The notes: generated from the letters alone by a model not told the origin. Positions 24,901 through 31,794 are shown, counted from the stretch's first letter. The stretch: 64,000 nt of DNA from Chloroflexota bacterium (GCA_014874475.1 JADBJJ010000025.1:1-64000); one strand, 5' to 3'. Numbers and translations: made by a program.

Positions 24901-25594
24901 CTTTGTCACCTTCACCATCGTCATCACCAACGTCGGCATCAGCACGATAGATACCCTGCCGCTGCTGGACCAGTACGACCCGTACTACCTGAGTTTCGTC
25001 ACGGCGGAGCCCTATCCTGAGGATGATGCCGACGACGGGATGATCACCTGGCTGGACCTGACCGGCCCGGCTCCCCACGGCTTTGACCGAAACCTGGTTC
25101 CCGGTGAATCGTTCCGCATCACCACCGTCTTCCGTGTGGTCCACGACATCACCACGACGGTGAACACGGCCATCATCAGCGATCCGGTAGATATTTACCA
25201 GAATCCGGCCAACGAGCCGCGCGACGACGAGCCGATCGTCAACATCCCGACGGCGGTGGAACTCCTGTACTTCCGGGTGGGCAGGGTCTCGGGCCAGAGC
25301 GTCCGGCTGGAGTGGGCCACGGCAGTAGAGATAGACAACTTTGGCTTCAACCTCTACCGGGCGCCGGGGGACGATTTCTCGCGGGCCACAACCATCGCCT
25401 TCGTGCCCTCCGAGGCGCGAGGCGGCGGGGCGACCTACGTCTACAACGACACGGCGCCCTACGAGGCCGTCTGGTGGTACTGGCTGGCGGATGTGGACAC
25501 TTCGGGCCGGGAGACCCTGCACGGGCCGGTGAGCGTGCAGGTGGGAGCGGCAGCCCTACGGTATCGGGTCTATCTGCCGCTGGTGCTGCGGTGA
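12992..25594 (+). CDS. Giant secreted DUF11-repeat surface protein (4200 aa)
   Basis: A signal peptide (about 1-28, cleavage near ASAAPA) is followed by about 25 DUF11-type beta domains. Each unit has the pattern K-(S/T)...G(D)xVTYTLxVxNxG...A.(D/N)VVVTDxLPxG. Around residues 1655-1825 (nt 17935-18475) a LamG/concanavalin-like domain is inserted (DDFNDGNATGW, GIYLRHADDNNFVRLFW, DTWYHFEVQVTGN). Units near 18.5-22 kb form a higher-order repeat with PPTATLG units. Units at 23371-24096 are nearly identical at DNA level. The C-terminus (from about VELLYFRVGR) is a fibronectin-like domain ending in YLPLVLR, a tail seen on many exported Chloroflexota proteins and probably a sorting or anchoring mark. 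Likely a long cell-surface fibre or adhesin. Long reverse-strand frames inside it are shadows. Confidence 0.9.
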   Translation: MHRSWLSLWTLLSLFLNLTMPLGASAAPAFSATDAAVREVNLLPAWFASSRAHTAQGSTTLPAWFSAPIPATNYPPSANDYPLPATHHTIYPSAVTVTGPTGAINNCDVVTFTIVATNDAVTTTGVIITSTMPAGFEPTQWVFDVGEVGPNQVITRHAVFSATCSAVSGQNVFTLTQDGYPPIVRYTDFVVNPGAITVRKEPAIAPAAIGDVVTWTVYVENTGYGTVSNVVVTDVLGSGLEYVSGVTSTSYVSLAVGQVVTFPIAARVVGCSGLENVVTATWGCPGQTCLTPQTAKGAVDLRMQNPDLNFVLPPLDVPYCAGSGVFTIPITNVGDGTAYSGTLAVNFSPLSVTVAPPASYSGGAFHLPPIPPGGTYNLVFTLTLPSAVCTMPRSGTFNFDLDYTDRCGNPYTELPQNTSWQLTNAPGQLSVSKSMPGEVYRGERVTPTITVNADGIVGNIVVTDRVPAGWSVVNAAGGNVFTIGGVTHITWTLTGSATLNPVFVTPDAATGCQYCGTLATNVVTATASDCQNCLQTATAQASTYLQCEEPVATTEKQVSAPVAACSDPAYVYTNTYAFASTFNVTPTWQGMVFTDVLPYQTYIPGSASVWMGNGVLSCTAAFSEAVVGGRLVISNISPTCAITVPGATMWITYRTAVTEPSTCADAEFYDWSYLNLGVTGNAECAADGVIEEGVFVQTLAPAMALDLSGLPPWVSSCGIYTVTLTAQRTSAVPAYDAVIDVPTSTYYILDVLGFDGAAPAYTTTDALGYHWYYSDTFATATTGTVQLRVQLRCGSGTAPFQGTLSYDNQCADNSTYRERCSTGGTLGAPPIVQPLPIMTKFPEVIYAHGDVVTWTLIAYNSGAGPAYSVVLTDVLGSGLRYMDSSITSTLGSVAGVTPVTSSNRVTWTLPVIQPKERVTIRYVAEIIGCTDLTNRFAGAQGCLGQTCQSGGPVTSRVELPPTILLNTNQAVTPIDTCYTRTVTVTVRNAGLLSVYSAALTETLPLGLRYITNTTQVSTDTVTWQLGPNPSIVGQNLYWDSTSGGPLDTLLSRIRPGGTVYLRYDVYASCPFEGGQLRIQTGYLDACRNPYLTEASYFVMPVRQADLTLVKTGENLSRTSPSPTMIYAEPGEPVVFTLTLSNASAAAPAHLVAVTDTLPGNVVFWDASPGYSGPAPGSLGGVITWSIPLLNPGESRVLTVTTVVSQPEGCTVADTYNTAAVAWGCPDGCRQSLPPTQVTLRTRPVYDTPSIRTDIPPATLHRCGGEITVTLNNQGPPAYNVILTDTLPSGYVYSATVYASTPPSSTRDLGQTVVYTWGVLPTGLTTLVLAVRNSVGAGGCVVPFGPNVITMTYDDDIADCYTTGLYSTTASANINVVSPTLAVDKSPASLTAQVGQQVTWTLTVTNTGNGTAYNVVVTDVVGSSFVSVTATGGGVVAGNVVTWTPAPIPADGVWTAQVSAVLINTGDNRNVVTATASCDTGCLATTASDVAYVTLMQGFDKGPAIQTGTIGSLVVFTFTAFLPDIENIYEQLTFTDSLFAGLGYVASALTVTWDVDGNQGGPVTTVITTPSSTPGYLNSGDIVWRLGNMTGTVQVNGVITAVIQNAAVAYDGARLTNWLAMTYWDDGQPYRYDDFAQVDVLEPLLHIGKSYGTPYGCNATLLQDDFNDGNATGWVAGSGTWNVVQGEYRATGSGATRLNGSTAWTDYSFSAMLRGDSTTNRPGIYLRHADDNNFVRLFWPTTSTLRLQQRVGGTFTTLRDYSYAFTPDTWYHFEVQVTGNTVYIWVNGRLLTPVTSFSPTLSAGRIGLYNSGTSTAVSRFDDILVTRLGDMACTVGAGDLVTYTLTISNQARIPGYDLVITDVIPAGTSLVTYTMTSDDPTAQVVAAPAPIPGATGVLTWGINHLTPTVPYTWGQHTAITLNVVLQIADGITANTVLSNQASLAYSSQPGSGPVGVERPYSGGSHSTAVRTVNGGILKTVTFSPPPTATLGTLVTYTLIVPASPISATLYTVRVTDTVDSRLRIEGVTTGGGTGGLSGWAGQLVTATFASIPHSTQAFITITARISHEWPSAAGDANAGDVITDVAQMSHATAPVTSSNTVSTTVGEPNLLLDKSAESSTGSLTDLDGTALLTYTIRLTNTGTSPAYSVYITDAVPAGISVTAQYGGDSRSGPVVGPGVLTWIVGYISNTAPANVVVLTYTARVSQALVNAWMTNTVDILYHSLTDTIPGVRPYTNTDQLPLETAQPAVDKLTEPFILEVGDVVTYHVVFTVPAGTVWSGHTLVDSLSPGLWYITNSETLTWTPPTVNVTITSRVSNTTEVPGSQIIRWYFEPITSEQENPTVVTMTFQAQAVGLRIDTLEPVWLTQTERFWPSNYVQLEFPWPNVVTDVVVNMLLQPYLEIAKESTPPPGAFVGAGDRITYTLVVTNSGHGQAYDIVISDVLPAELFYVTSTVASDSPPYITFLAEPPMGATGVLTWRVNELWGLEWGSYGPKVATVTVVAQVTDTVGANLILTNTAAIPYYDSQPGDGPGPYIPDEREYTDGSDSVYHRTVDAGILKTVTPPTATLGSVVTYVIVVPATPITATLYDVTVTDRLDSRLQLHTVTDGPDGDVTVGGNTFTVTYPAIPHGQQRLITVTAILSDPLGAVAGNVITNLAVLQHRDGGPTNSNQPVFTVTEPSLALVKSSDPPTSSTVRAGERVTYTVAITNRSGVTISLAYDVLFTDTLPVGMRAAPPVLLAVTLNGAPASASDYITGYNPATGAFTVAFTPAFSIPLGGELVIQYVATVDSDAPAATDLTNRAEATWSSLPGDVPGDRDYGPITDTTTVHTPLATGLVKNVSPPTVTVGSRVVFTVAVPTPPVGAVLHNVIVTDVVDGRLRIDGVSPNATFSGQVVTAFFTTIPTYTQQHIIITATVRDLVTVTAGTQITNGALFDYRDNPSGPIPSNVVTVTVAEPQVTLDKSVQVPRDPLGAGDIVTYTLALSNTGTWPAYDLVITDSLPAGLSFVATVGFTVTDPATAALGGTYPAWTVSQLNVGGFVYITFTAQVAWDIGAGRVLTNAAWGRYDGQPGPNPDQRTYPIPTDTVPVNTGYPALDLEKSAAPSPVEAGGLLTYTLTVTNTGIVSATGVVITDAVPANTTYLSCGPAPCSEGGGVVSWTLGVLDIGVPRLVTMVVQVASPLPNGTIITNTAWVTSTEGLTDTDTITTPVGSAPILHLAKSSTDGNGLPLRPGDLLTYTLVVSNTGNETATNVTVSDTIPAHTTYVPGSIAGGDSRSDAGLPVLVWTINTLPPNVPVYLTFAVTVNIPLTDGLPIVNTGAVTATQVPTPTTDTVTDTVTSAHILAVTKSAWPSPVQAGDLLTYTIAYTVTGDEPVYGVTVSDTVPVNTTFVTATLPHILIGDTVVWPLGDFLPPASGITQATGILTLVVQVDSPLVSGTVIYNAVAITDTSGLTDTDDITTPVQSSHTLSVTKSASPSPVQAGGLLTYTIAWGISGNEPAFGVTVSDTVPLSTTFVSCTGGLSCDESGGLVTWDLGDQYPPASGVLTLVVLVDSPLVSGTLIYNGVAITDTSGLTDTDDITTPVQSSHALSVAKSASPSPVQAGGLLTYTIAWSVSGNEPAFGVTVSDTVPLSTTYVACAGGLSCDESGGLVTWSLGDQYPPASGVVTLIVRVDSTVPTGTVLYNAVAITDTSGITDTDEITTPVEARADLAVVKADDPDPVIVGTLLTYTLSVTNYGPSDAQNVVATDILPPEVAFVSADPAQSAGPNPLVWNLGDLAVGESLRLTVTVRVLVTTTGVFTNAVTVGSDTPDDNPANNTDDEPTTPLVPGLELTKDVAPGQAVRSMPFTYTIRITNTGQVTFDPLVLTDTLPADFHYVVGSGNPSDPDIIAEPTLVWQNLGPLAPGASLTVTFAVTATPGITGTYWNVALVGGEYPGGVLTDTDDAPVAIEDPTVAIDKQLVAFDNDDLLPNFVTFTIVITNVGISTIDTLPLLDQYDPYYLSFVTAEPYPEDDADDGMITWLDLTGPAPHGFDRNLVPGESFRITTVFRVVHDITTTVNTAIISDPVDIYQNPANEPRDDEPIVNIPTAVELLYFRVGRVSGQSVRLEWATAVEIDNFGFNLYRAPGDDFSRATTIAFVPSEARGGGATYVYNDTAPYEAVWWYWLADVDTSGRETLHGPVSVQVGAAALRYRVYLPLVLR
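17935..18475 (+). other. Inserted LamG/concanavalin-like domain segment, AT-richer than surroundings
   Basis: Within the giant gene this segment drops the Thr/Val/Asp DUF11 style for a jelly-roll sequence rich in aromatic and Asn residues. Third-position codon use shifts to A/T (for example in the stretch around 18100-18440). It interrupts a DUF11 region, which resumes with a domain start at about 18490. Confidence 0.6.
23371..24096 (+). repeat. Two near-identical 363-bp tandem repeats in the giant gene
   Basis: Units 23371-23733 and 23734-24096 encode consecutive DUF11 domains of 121 residues with only scattered differences. A third, more diverged copy precedes them from about 22996. This indicates recent duplication or gene conversion. 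Confidence 0.8.
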
Positions 25595-25770
25595 GGGGAG
25601 CGGAGGGTTGGGCGGCTGAGCCAATGATTCCGGCCATCGCCCGCGAGGGGATTTGACCCCTCCCTACGCTGCGAAGCGGCGGCGGAGAGAAGGGCGGGGG
25701 GCGAGACGGAAATTTCGGCGGCGGATTGCCGGGGTCATTTCCCAAGTTACAATATCTTGCGCTGGGACTG

Positions 25771-25811
25771 GGGGCGAAGAAGGCAGAGGTCTGCCTGCTT
25801 CGCCCCTTTTT
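25771..25811 (+). terminator. Rho-independent terminator
   Basis: GGGGCGAAG-aAGGCAGA / CTGCCT-g-CTTCGCCCC forms a long stem ending in TTTTT. It lies about 180 bases after the giant gene and just before the next promoter. The 303-base gap 25595-25897 otherwise holds no gene. Confidence 0.8.
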
Positions 25812-25824
25812 GCTATCGTCCTAC

Positions 25825-25852
25825 TTGACAACCCGGCATTTTGGGCTATTCT
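25825..25852 (+). promoter_or_regulatory. Promoter of the PP2C-like membrane protein gene
   Basis: Perfect TTGACA, 16-base spacer, TATTCT; predicted start near 25859, about 40 bases before the ATG at 25898. Confidence 0.65.
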
Positions 25853-25897
25853 ATAAGCAGGAAACCTCTGCCCCGCATCTCTACGAAAGGCGCGGCT

Positions 25898-28111
25898 ATG
25901 GAGCCCTGGACTGGGTGGATTCGCCTGACGGACGGGCGGCGACAGACAGGAGGGCATCCGGGCACGACCTGGCTTGCCCCGCCCCTGCATCCGGCCCCGG
26001 GGCGAGAAGGCGAACGGTTCGCAATGGTGCTGGACCTGACCGGGCCGGCCCCTTCTCGCCTCTACCGGGAAATTCGGGACGCAGCAGCGCAGGCATTCTG
26101 GTCTGCTCCCGGAAGCCCGATTGCTGCCCTGCGGCGGGCCGTCGTCGCGGCGAACCGGGTCCTGTTCCGCTTCAGCCAGCAACTCCCCTCGGGGAGCCGT
26201 TGCGTGGGGAACATCGCCTGCGCCGCGTCGCAGGCCGATGAGGTGTTCCTGGCCCACGCGGGTCTGGCCTGGTCATACGTCCTCTCTGCGGATGGCGACG
26301 AACAACACCCCGACCGTCCCCTCCCCTACCTGGGAAGCCGACCCTATGCCGAGGTGGCCATTTCCTACGTTCCCGTCCGGCCCGGTATGATTCTACTCTT
26401 AAGTACCCAGAATCTCCTCCGCCTGGTCACCCCAGACGCCCTGGGACAGGTGCTCCGCCGGGAAGGAGAGGAGATACTGGATGGCCTGGAGCAACTGGCC
26501 GGAGAGGAGTCGCTGACGGCTATGGTGCTGTGCTGGCCTGAGGAGCAGATATCCCCACCCTTGGCCCCGCTCCCCCGGCGCCGTTACGAGGCGCCCTCTC
26601 CACCGGCAGTGCCCCCTGCACCGCCTCCACCGATGGAAGAGGAACGAATGCCCGGAGAAACGCTTCTCCCGGAGGAGATGCCGCTGCGAGAGGGCGTTGC
26701 GGGAGAAGAGTTGGCAGAACCGGGCGTCTGGACCCGAGGGGGGGAATCCCCTCCTACCCGGCCCTCACCAAGGTTATCCCTTCTGGGGGAGAGGGTGAGG
26801 GCAAGATGTGCAGCCATCGGCAGAGGGCTGGCCAAAGGCACAGTAGCCGTTGTCGGAGGACTGGCCCGGGGAGCATCCGCATTGGGGATGGGCCTGAGGG
26901 GAGCGGCCCGATCCGCCTATCGCGGAGCGCAGGTTCTCGTCCGTCGTGCCCTTCCCGGCGCAGATCGTCGCCGGAGAGTCAGCATGCCTGTGCCCCGACC
27001 CGTCCCCCAGGAGAATCCCCGCCGAATGGCCGCTCTGGCCATCGTCATCCTGATTCTGGTTATTCTGACCACCCTGTTCGTCTGGTTCCGGTACAGTGGG
27101 GACCTCCGACGGAGCGAGGTCCTCTCCCGGGCTCAGGAGCAGGTTCTGGCAGCCCAACAGGCTCCCCATCCGGAACTGGCCCGTCCCCACTGGGAGGCGG
27201 TCCTGGCTCTGACAGCGAACGACGAGGCCCCGGAGGTGAGAGCGCTCCACTCTATGGCCCAGGACGCACTGGATCAGATGGATGGCGTCATTCGGGTGGC
27301 GCCGAGTTTGCTGGCCGATCTGGGCACTCAAGTCTCCCGGAACCGTCTGGTGTCGTGGGAGCAGAGCATAGCCGTTCTGGAGGGTCCCGGTCAGATACGC
27401 CGGGTCCTGATCGGTGGCGGGAGCGAATTCATCACTATCCCGGAAGCGCCCTCTCTGATAGATATCACCTACTATCACGCGGAGACCAGTCAACTATCCC
27501 AAGGGCTTCTCATCCTGGGAGCCGGGGGACGTCTCTGGGCGTACGATACCCACTGGTCAGAAGCCCAATCAGTGGCGTTATCTCCCACTCCTGGGGGGTA
27601 TGACCCAGTGGCGATGGCTACGTATTATGGACGGCTGTACCTGCTGGACCCGGCGGCGGGACAAATCTGGCGGTACGTCCCGCAGAACGGGGAGTTTAAA
27701 GGAGAACCAGAGCCCTACTTTTCAGCAGCGGCCCCGCCTCTGACAGGAGCCCGGGATATGGCCGTGAACTACAATATCTACGTCCTTTTTGAGGACGGGG
27801 GAGTGGCCCGCTATAAGGAGGGGAAGGCCGCACCTTTTGCCGTCGGCGGCGTCCCGGCCCCGGCACCTCGCTTTGTCGCGCTGGCAGTGGATCCTGAACA
27901 GGAAAACGGCCCAGTCTATCTGGCTGATGGGGCGGCAGAACGCATCGTTGTCCTTCGGGAGGACGGGACATTTTGCGCCCAGTTGCGCCCTGCGGGGGGA
28001 GAGTTTCAGAGTCTCCAGGCGTTGACGGTCAGCCAGGCCGGCGATTCCCTCTTTGTCCTGGCGCAGGGGAAGATATATCGGGTGATCATTCCCTCGCTGC
28101 CCTGCTGGTAA
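25898..28111 (+). CDS. Membrane protein with PP2C-like cytoplasmic part and extracytoplasmic propeller-like part
   Basis: A 737-residue protein. Residues 1-210 resemble a degenerate PP2C-type phosphatase fold (GNIACAA...ADEVFLAHAG, then GMILLLSTQNLLRLV), but no Asp metal ligands are evident, so a catalytic role is doubtful. Residues 210-370 are a Pro/Arg-rich linker with an Ala/Gly segment. One membrane helix lies at about 376-395 (ALAIVILILVILTTLFVWF). Residues about 400-737 form an extracytoplasmic part with a helical start (LSRAQEQVLAAQQ) and propeller-like strands (LLILGAGGRLWAYDT, LYLLDPAAGQIWRY). The ATG at 25898 follows GAAAGGCG and fits the promoter. It resembles Chloroflexi proteins of unknown function, perhaps a scaffold in envelope signalling. 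Confidence 0.6.
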   Translation: MEPWTGWIRLTDGRRQTGGHPGTTWLAPPLHPAPGREGERFAMVLDLTGPAPSRLYREIRDAAAQAFWSAPGSPIAALRRAVVAANRVLFRFSQQLPSGSRCVGNIACAASQADEVFLAHAGLAWSYVLSADGDEQHPDRPLPYLGSRPYAEVAISYVPVRPGMILLLSTQNLLRLVTPDALGQVLRREGEEILDGLEQLAGEESLTAMVLCWPEEQISPPLAPLPRRRYEAPSPPAVPPAPPPPMEEERMPGETLLPEEMPLREGVAGEELAEPGVWTRGGESPPTRPSPRLSLLGERVRARCAAIGRGLAKGTVAVVGGLARGASALGMGLRGAARSAYRGAQVLVRRALPGADRRRRVSMPVPRPVPQENPRRMAALAIVILILVILTTLFVWFRYSGDLRRSEVLSRAQEQVLAAQQAPHPELARPHWEAVLALTANDEAPEVRALHSMAQDALDQMDGVIRVAPSLLADLGTQVSRNRLVSWEQSIAVLEGPGQIRRVLIGGGSEFITIPEAPSLIDITYYHAETSQLSQGLLILGAGGRLWAYDTHWSEAQSVALSPTPGGYDPVAMATYYGRLYLLDPAAGQIWRYVPQNGEFKGEPEPYFSAAAPPLTGARDMAVNYNIYVLFEDGGVARYKEGKAAPFAVGGVPAPAPRFVALAVDPEQENGPVYLADGAAERIVVLREDGTFCAQLRPAGGEFQSLQALTVSQAGDSLFVLAQGKIYRVIIPSLPCW

Positions 28112-28119
28112 ATAGCGGA

Positions 28120-28139
28120 CGGCGGCAATCTTGCCGCCG
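28120..28139. terminator. Bidirectional hairpin between convergent genes
   Basis: CGGCGGCAA-TC-TTGCCGCCG lies between the stops of the PP2C-like gene and clpC. GC-rich stem, no long T-run on either side. Confidence 0.55.
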
Positions 28140-28158
28140 CCCATTTCATCTCTTTGCT

Positions 28159-30654
28159 CTAATCCTGGGCCTGCAGGACCGGATCGGGCATCCGAAACGT
28201 GGATTTCTCTTCGCCCGCCTCTACTCGGGTGAAGGTCAGGCCGGAATCTCCGACATCCACCCGCACCCGGTCGCCGCAGCGAAACTCCCCGCGCAGAAGA
28301 CGCACGCTGAGAGGGCTTTCCACGTGCCGCTGGAGAGCCCGCCGCAGCGGTCGGGCGCCGAACTGAGGATCGTACCCCTCCCGGGCCAGCCATCGGCGGG
28401 CTGCATCGGTCAACTCCACCTCCAGCCCTTGCTCCGCCAGTCGCTCGGCAATCTCCCGCATCTGCAGGTCCACAATCTGCTCCATATGCTCCAGAGTCAG
28501 CCGGTTGAAGATGATGATTTCGTCCACCCGGTTGATGAACTCTGGACGGAACGTCTCCTTCAGGGCCCGCTCAATGCGTTGACGGCTTTCTTCCTGCTCC
28601 CGCCGATCCGTTCCTTCCCGCAGGAACCCCAGCGCTCCGCCTTTGCCCGCAAACTCCGTCCCCACGTTGGAGGTCATAATGATGACGGTGTTCCGAAAGT
28701 CCACCGTCCGGCCCTGGCCGTCAGTCAGGCGACCGTCATCCAGAACCTGGAGCAGGGCGTGGAGGACTTCGGGGTGGGCCTTCTCTATCTCGTCAAAAAG
28801 GACGACCTGGTAGGGACGACGACGGACGGCCTCGGTGAGTTGGCCGCCCTCCTCGTAGCCAATGTAGCCGGGCGGAGCGCCGAAGAGACGGCTGACGGTA
28901 TGCCGCTCGTGATACTCGCTCATGTCAATGCGCAGGAGGGCGTCCTCATCGTCAAAGAGGAACCAGGCCAGCGCCTTTGCCATTTCTGTCTTGCCCACGC
29001 CGGAGGCCCCCAGGAAGATAAAGGAGCCGATGGGCCGCCGGGGGTCCTTCAGGCCGGAACGCCCGCGCCGGATGGCGTCGGCGACAGCAGCAATGGCCTC
29101 GTCCTGCCCGACGATGCGCTGGCGGAGCGCTTCCTCCATCCGCAGCAGTTTCTCCGCCTCTGTCTCTAACATCTGGGCTATCGGAATGCCGGTCCACAAG
29201 GCCACCACCTGGGCGATGTCCTCCGCGTCCACCGTCTCATCCAACTGGTGCTCTCGCTGCCAGGCCTCGCGCTGCTGGCGGAACTGGTCCTCTAGGCGAA
29301 GCCGCCGGACCTTGATCTCGGCGGCCCGTTCGTAATCCCGCGCGTTACTGGCAGCCTCTTCTTCCATCTGGAGACGGCTGATCTCGGCCTCTATCTGCTT
29401 CAGTTCAGGGGGAAGGGTATAGAGGGCCACCCGCACCTTGGCCGCCGCCTCGTCCATCAGGTCTATCGCCTTATCAGGCAGACGTCGATCGGTGACGTAG
29501 CGGTGGGAGAGGCGCGCGGCGGCGATGATGGCCTCGTCGGTGATACGGACGCGGTGATGGGCCTCGTAGCGGTCCCGCAGGCCGCGCAGCATCTCTATGG
29601 TCTCCTCCATCGTCGGCTCGTCCACAAAGACGGGAGCGAACCGGCGTTCCAGCGCGCCGTCCTTCTCTATGTACTGGCGGTACTCGTCCAGCGTCGTGGC
29701 GCCGATGCACTGCAACTCGCCCCGGGCCAGATACGGCTTCATAATGCTGGACGCGTCCAGCGCGCCGCTTCCCGCCCCCGCCCCGACGACGGTATGCAGT
29801 TCATCAATGAAGAGGATGACTTCCCCCTGTGCCCGCTGGATTTCCTCCACGGTGGCCTTCAGCCGCTCTTCAAACTCGCCCCGGAAGCGGGTGCCGGCGA
29901 CCATCGCGGCCAGGTCCAGTTGCATCACCCGCCGGCCCTTGAGGATTTCGGGGACGTTGTCAGAGGCGATCTTCTGGGCCAGCCCCTCCACGATAGCGGT
30001 CTTGCCGACCCCAGGCTCGCCGATGAGGACAGGGTTATTTTTGGTGCGACGGCAGAGAATCTGGATGACGCGCAGGATTTCCGCATCCCGCCCGATAACC
30101 GGGTCCAGTTTCCCTTCTTTCGCCAGCCGGGTCAGATCGCGGCTGAACTTCTCCAGAGTGCGATAGCGGGATTCGGGGCGGCTATCGGCAAACGACTGCC
30201 CGCTGCGGATGGCCCGGATGGCTGCATAGACTCGCTCCCGGGTAATCCCGGCCTCTGCCATCACGCGGGCCACCTGGGTACCCCGCTCGGTGATGATGGC
30301 CAGGAAGAGATGTTCCGTGGAAATGGAGTCATCGCTGAGACGGTTGGCTTCAGTACTGGCCTCATCCAGCACTCGTCTGACCCGGGGGGTGATGAAAATC
30401 TGCCCCATATTGCCCCGCCCATAGATGCCGGCCTTGGGGCTGCGGCGGAGAATCTCGTCCACCTGATTGGCGATCCAATCTGGGTCCACACCCAGTTGGG
30501 CCAGAATCTGTGAGACCATGCCGTCCGGCTGCTCCAGCAGGGCCAGCAGGACATGTTCCGTGTCCACCTGAGTATGCCCGTAGCGGGTCATAATTTCCAC
30601 TGCCCGCTGGGCGGCATCCTGCGCCCGCTCGTCGAATCGGTCCATTCGCATCAT
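28159..30654 (-). CDS. clpC: ClpC-type ATP-dependent unfoldase (Clp protease ATP-binding subunit)
   Basis: An 831-residue Hsp100 AAA+ unfoldase that feeds proteins to ClpP. In order: Clp-N double repeat (about 5-145), first AAA domain with Walker A GEPGVGKT (about 210), a short middle region with a UVR-like helix pair ([10 protein letters not shown]), and a second AAA domain with GASGVGKTE. The tripeptide LGF after SNVGTEF sits where the ClpP-docking loop occurs in ClpC/ClpA, so this is ClpC rather than ClpB; the long ClpB middle coil is also absent. The ATG follows AGGAG by a good distance. No CIRCE or CtsR-like operator was recognised, and ClpP is not in the window. Confidence 0.92.
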   Translation of the reverse strand: MMRMDRFDERAQDAAQRAVEIMTRYGHTQVDTEHVLLALLEQPDGMVSQILAQLGVDPDWIANQVDEILRRSPKAGIYGRGNMGQIFITPRVRRVLDEASTEANRLSDDSISTEHLFLAIITERGTQVARVMAEAGITRERVYAAIRAIRSGQSFADSRPESRYRTLEKFSRDLTRLAKEGKLDPVIGRDAEILRVIQILCRRTKNNPVLIGEPGVGKTAIVEGLAQKIASDNVPEILKGRRVMQLDLAAMVAGTRFRGEFEERLKATVEEIQRAQGEVILFIDELHTVVGAGAGSGALDASSIMKPYLARGELQCIGATTLDEYRQYIEKDGALERRFAPVFVDEPTMEETIEMLRGLRDRYEAHHRVRITDEAIIAAARLSHRYVTDRRLPDKAIDLMDEAAAKVRVALYTLPPELKQIEAEISRLQMEEEAASNARDYERAAEIKVRRLRLEDQFRQQREAWQREHQLDETVDAEDIAQVVALWTGIPIAQMLETEAEKLLRMEEALRQRIVGQDEAIAAVADAIRRGRSGLKDPRRPIGSFIFLGASGVGKTEMAKALAWFLFDDEDALLRIDMSEYHERHTVSRLFGAPPGYIGYEEGGQLTEAVRRRPYQVVLFDEIEKAHPEVLHALLQVLDDGRLTDGQGRTVDFRNTVIIMTSNVGTEFAGKGGALGFLREGTDRREQEESRQRIERALKETFRPEFINRVDEIIIFNRLTLEHMEQIVDLQMREIAERLAEQGLEVELTDAARRWLAREGYDPQFGARPLRRALQRHVESPLSVRLLRGEFRCGDRVRVDVGDSGLTFTRVEAGEEKSTFRMPDPVLQAQD

Positions 30655-30729
30655 GGGAATTCTCCTTACAAAAACAACAGCCCAGATTGACGGGATGGTT
30701 GGGAGGTGAGGGCCACAGCCCTATGGGCC

Positions 30730-30745
30730 TTGCCCCGTAGGGCAA
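30730..30745 (-). other. Hairpin in the clpC leader
   Basis: TTGCCC-CGTA-GGGCAA inverted repeat about 80 bases upstream of the clpC start, inside the 351-base gap 30655-31005. It might influence leader structure; no known riboswitch is recognised. Confidence 0.3.
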
Positions 30746-30967
30746 CAAGGGGCGATGTTGACGCCCGCAAAAGCCTTACCCGGCCCATCCCGGATTGATG
30801 GTTACCTTATTCTACCTGCAATATGTTGGATTCCCGATAAAGGAGTATTAACATTGTGTTAGAACACCCCCATCTCCCTGCAATCATTATACCACACTTG
30901 GGCAAAGAGGGCAGATACCACTTCTACGGAGTGTCCCGAATCGTTGGGCTTCCTTCGCCTGGTGCGA

Positions 30968-30996
30968 TTGACAACCCCCCTGGTTCATGCTATCAT
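30968..30996 (+). promoter_or_regulatory. Consensus promoter of the Thr-Pro membrane protein
   Basis: TTGACA, 17 bases, TATCAT. Predicted transcription start about 31003, only a few bases before the ATG at 31006. Confidence 0.7.
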
Positions 30997-31005
30997 ATAG
31001 TCCGT

Positions 31006-31722
31006 ATGGACGTCGAGCCACGGAACAAGTGGGGTTTAACCCCTCTGCAGATGACCCTTCTGGGGATTATCCTGCTGACCATCCCCTGCTATTGTCTGGG
31101 GTTTGTGCTTCTCTACCTGTATTCTACCCCTGCTCGCTCCACGCCGGTGCCGACCGTCGTGACGGATACCCCTACACAGACGTTCACGCCCGCTCCGCCG
31201 ACGCCGACGCTGGAGGCAACGCCGACCCAGTGGTGGCCGCCGACTTACACTCCCACCGCCACGCCCACGCCGACGCCCACGCCCACTCCCACTCCCACGC
31301 CGACGACGACACCGACGCCTACTCCCACGCCGACGACGACACCGACGCCCACCCCCACGCCGGAGCCGCCGACGCCTACTCCCACGCCGACGCCGCCGAC
31401 GCCTACTCCCACGCCGCCGACGCCGACGCCCACCCCCACGCCGGAGCCGCCGACGTCTACTCCCACGCCAACGCCGACGCCGACGGCCACGCCGACGAAT
31501 ACTCCTACCCTCGCGTCAGTAGCGACGGATACCCCTACACCGACGGCGATACCCACCGCAACGCCGACGGAGACACCGGTATCCCCCACACCTCCGCCGC
31601 CCGCTGCCTCGCTGGTGCCTACCGACACAGTCTCGCCTACGGCCATCCCGACCTGGGCGCCCGTTCCTGCTTCAACACATGCGGGGTATGCACCAGCGCC
31701 GCCTGTCCTCTGCGTGGGCTGA
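31006..31722 (+). CDS. Membrane-anchored Thr-Pro-rich protein
   Basis: A 238-residue protein with a short N-terminus, one membrane helix (about 18-42, [22 protein letters not shown]) and a long extracytoplasmic tail of Thr-Pro repeats (TPTPTP and TPPTPTP arrays) with no folded domain visible. Such tails act as glycosylated stalks or spacers in many Chloroflexota proteins. It ends in APPVLCVG and lacks an LPXTG-like signal. The ATG at 31006 was chosen because the consensus promoter lies immediately upstream, which rules out the longer frame from 30856. Confidence 0.7.
   Translation: MDVEPRNKWGLTPLQMTLLGIILLTIPCYCLGFVLLYLYSTPARSTPVPTVVTDTPTQTFTPAPPTPTLEATPTQWWPPTYTPTATPTPTPTPTPTPTPTTTPTPTPTPTTTPTPTPTPEPPTPTPTPTPPTPTPTPPTPTPTPTPEPPTSTPTPTPTPTATPTNTPTLASVATDTPTPTAIPTATPTETPVSPTPPPPAASLVPTDTVSPTAIPTWAPVPASTHAGYAPAPPVLCVG
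31256..31500 (+). repeat. Thr-Pro codon microsatellite
   Basis: Low-complexity array of ACx-CCx codons (ACGCCGACGCCC and similar) encoding the stalk of the 31006 gene. Prone to slippage. Confidence 0.8.
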
Positions 31723-31794
31723 AAGACGATCCTGGAAACGGGCGAACTGCCGCCCGCAATACGGTTACCCGGTTTTAAGGAGTCCTCACGCCTT

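Noticed and set aside
30830-30860. CIRCE-like or LexA-like operator upstream of clpC
   Set aside because: Only a half-site (TTAATACTC) and a short TAACA-TTG-TGTTA palindrome; neither matches a full operator.
31256-31500. Possible CRISPR-like or tandem DNA array
   Set aside because: The repeats are in-frame Thr-Pro codons without spacers; no CRISPR array exists in the window.
31245-31646. Minus-strand frame of Val-Gly repeats
   Set aside because: Reverse reading of the Thr-Pro codon array; pure low complexity.
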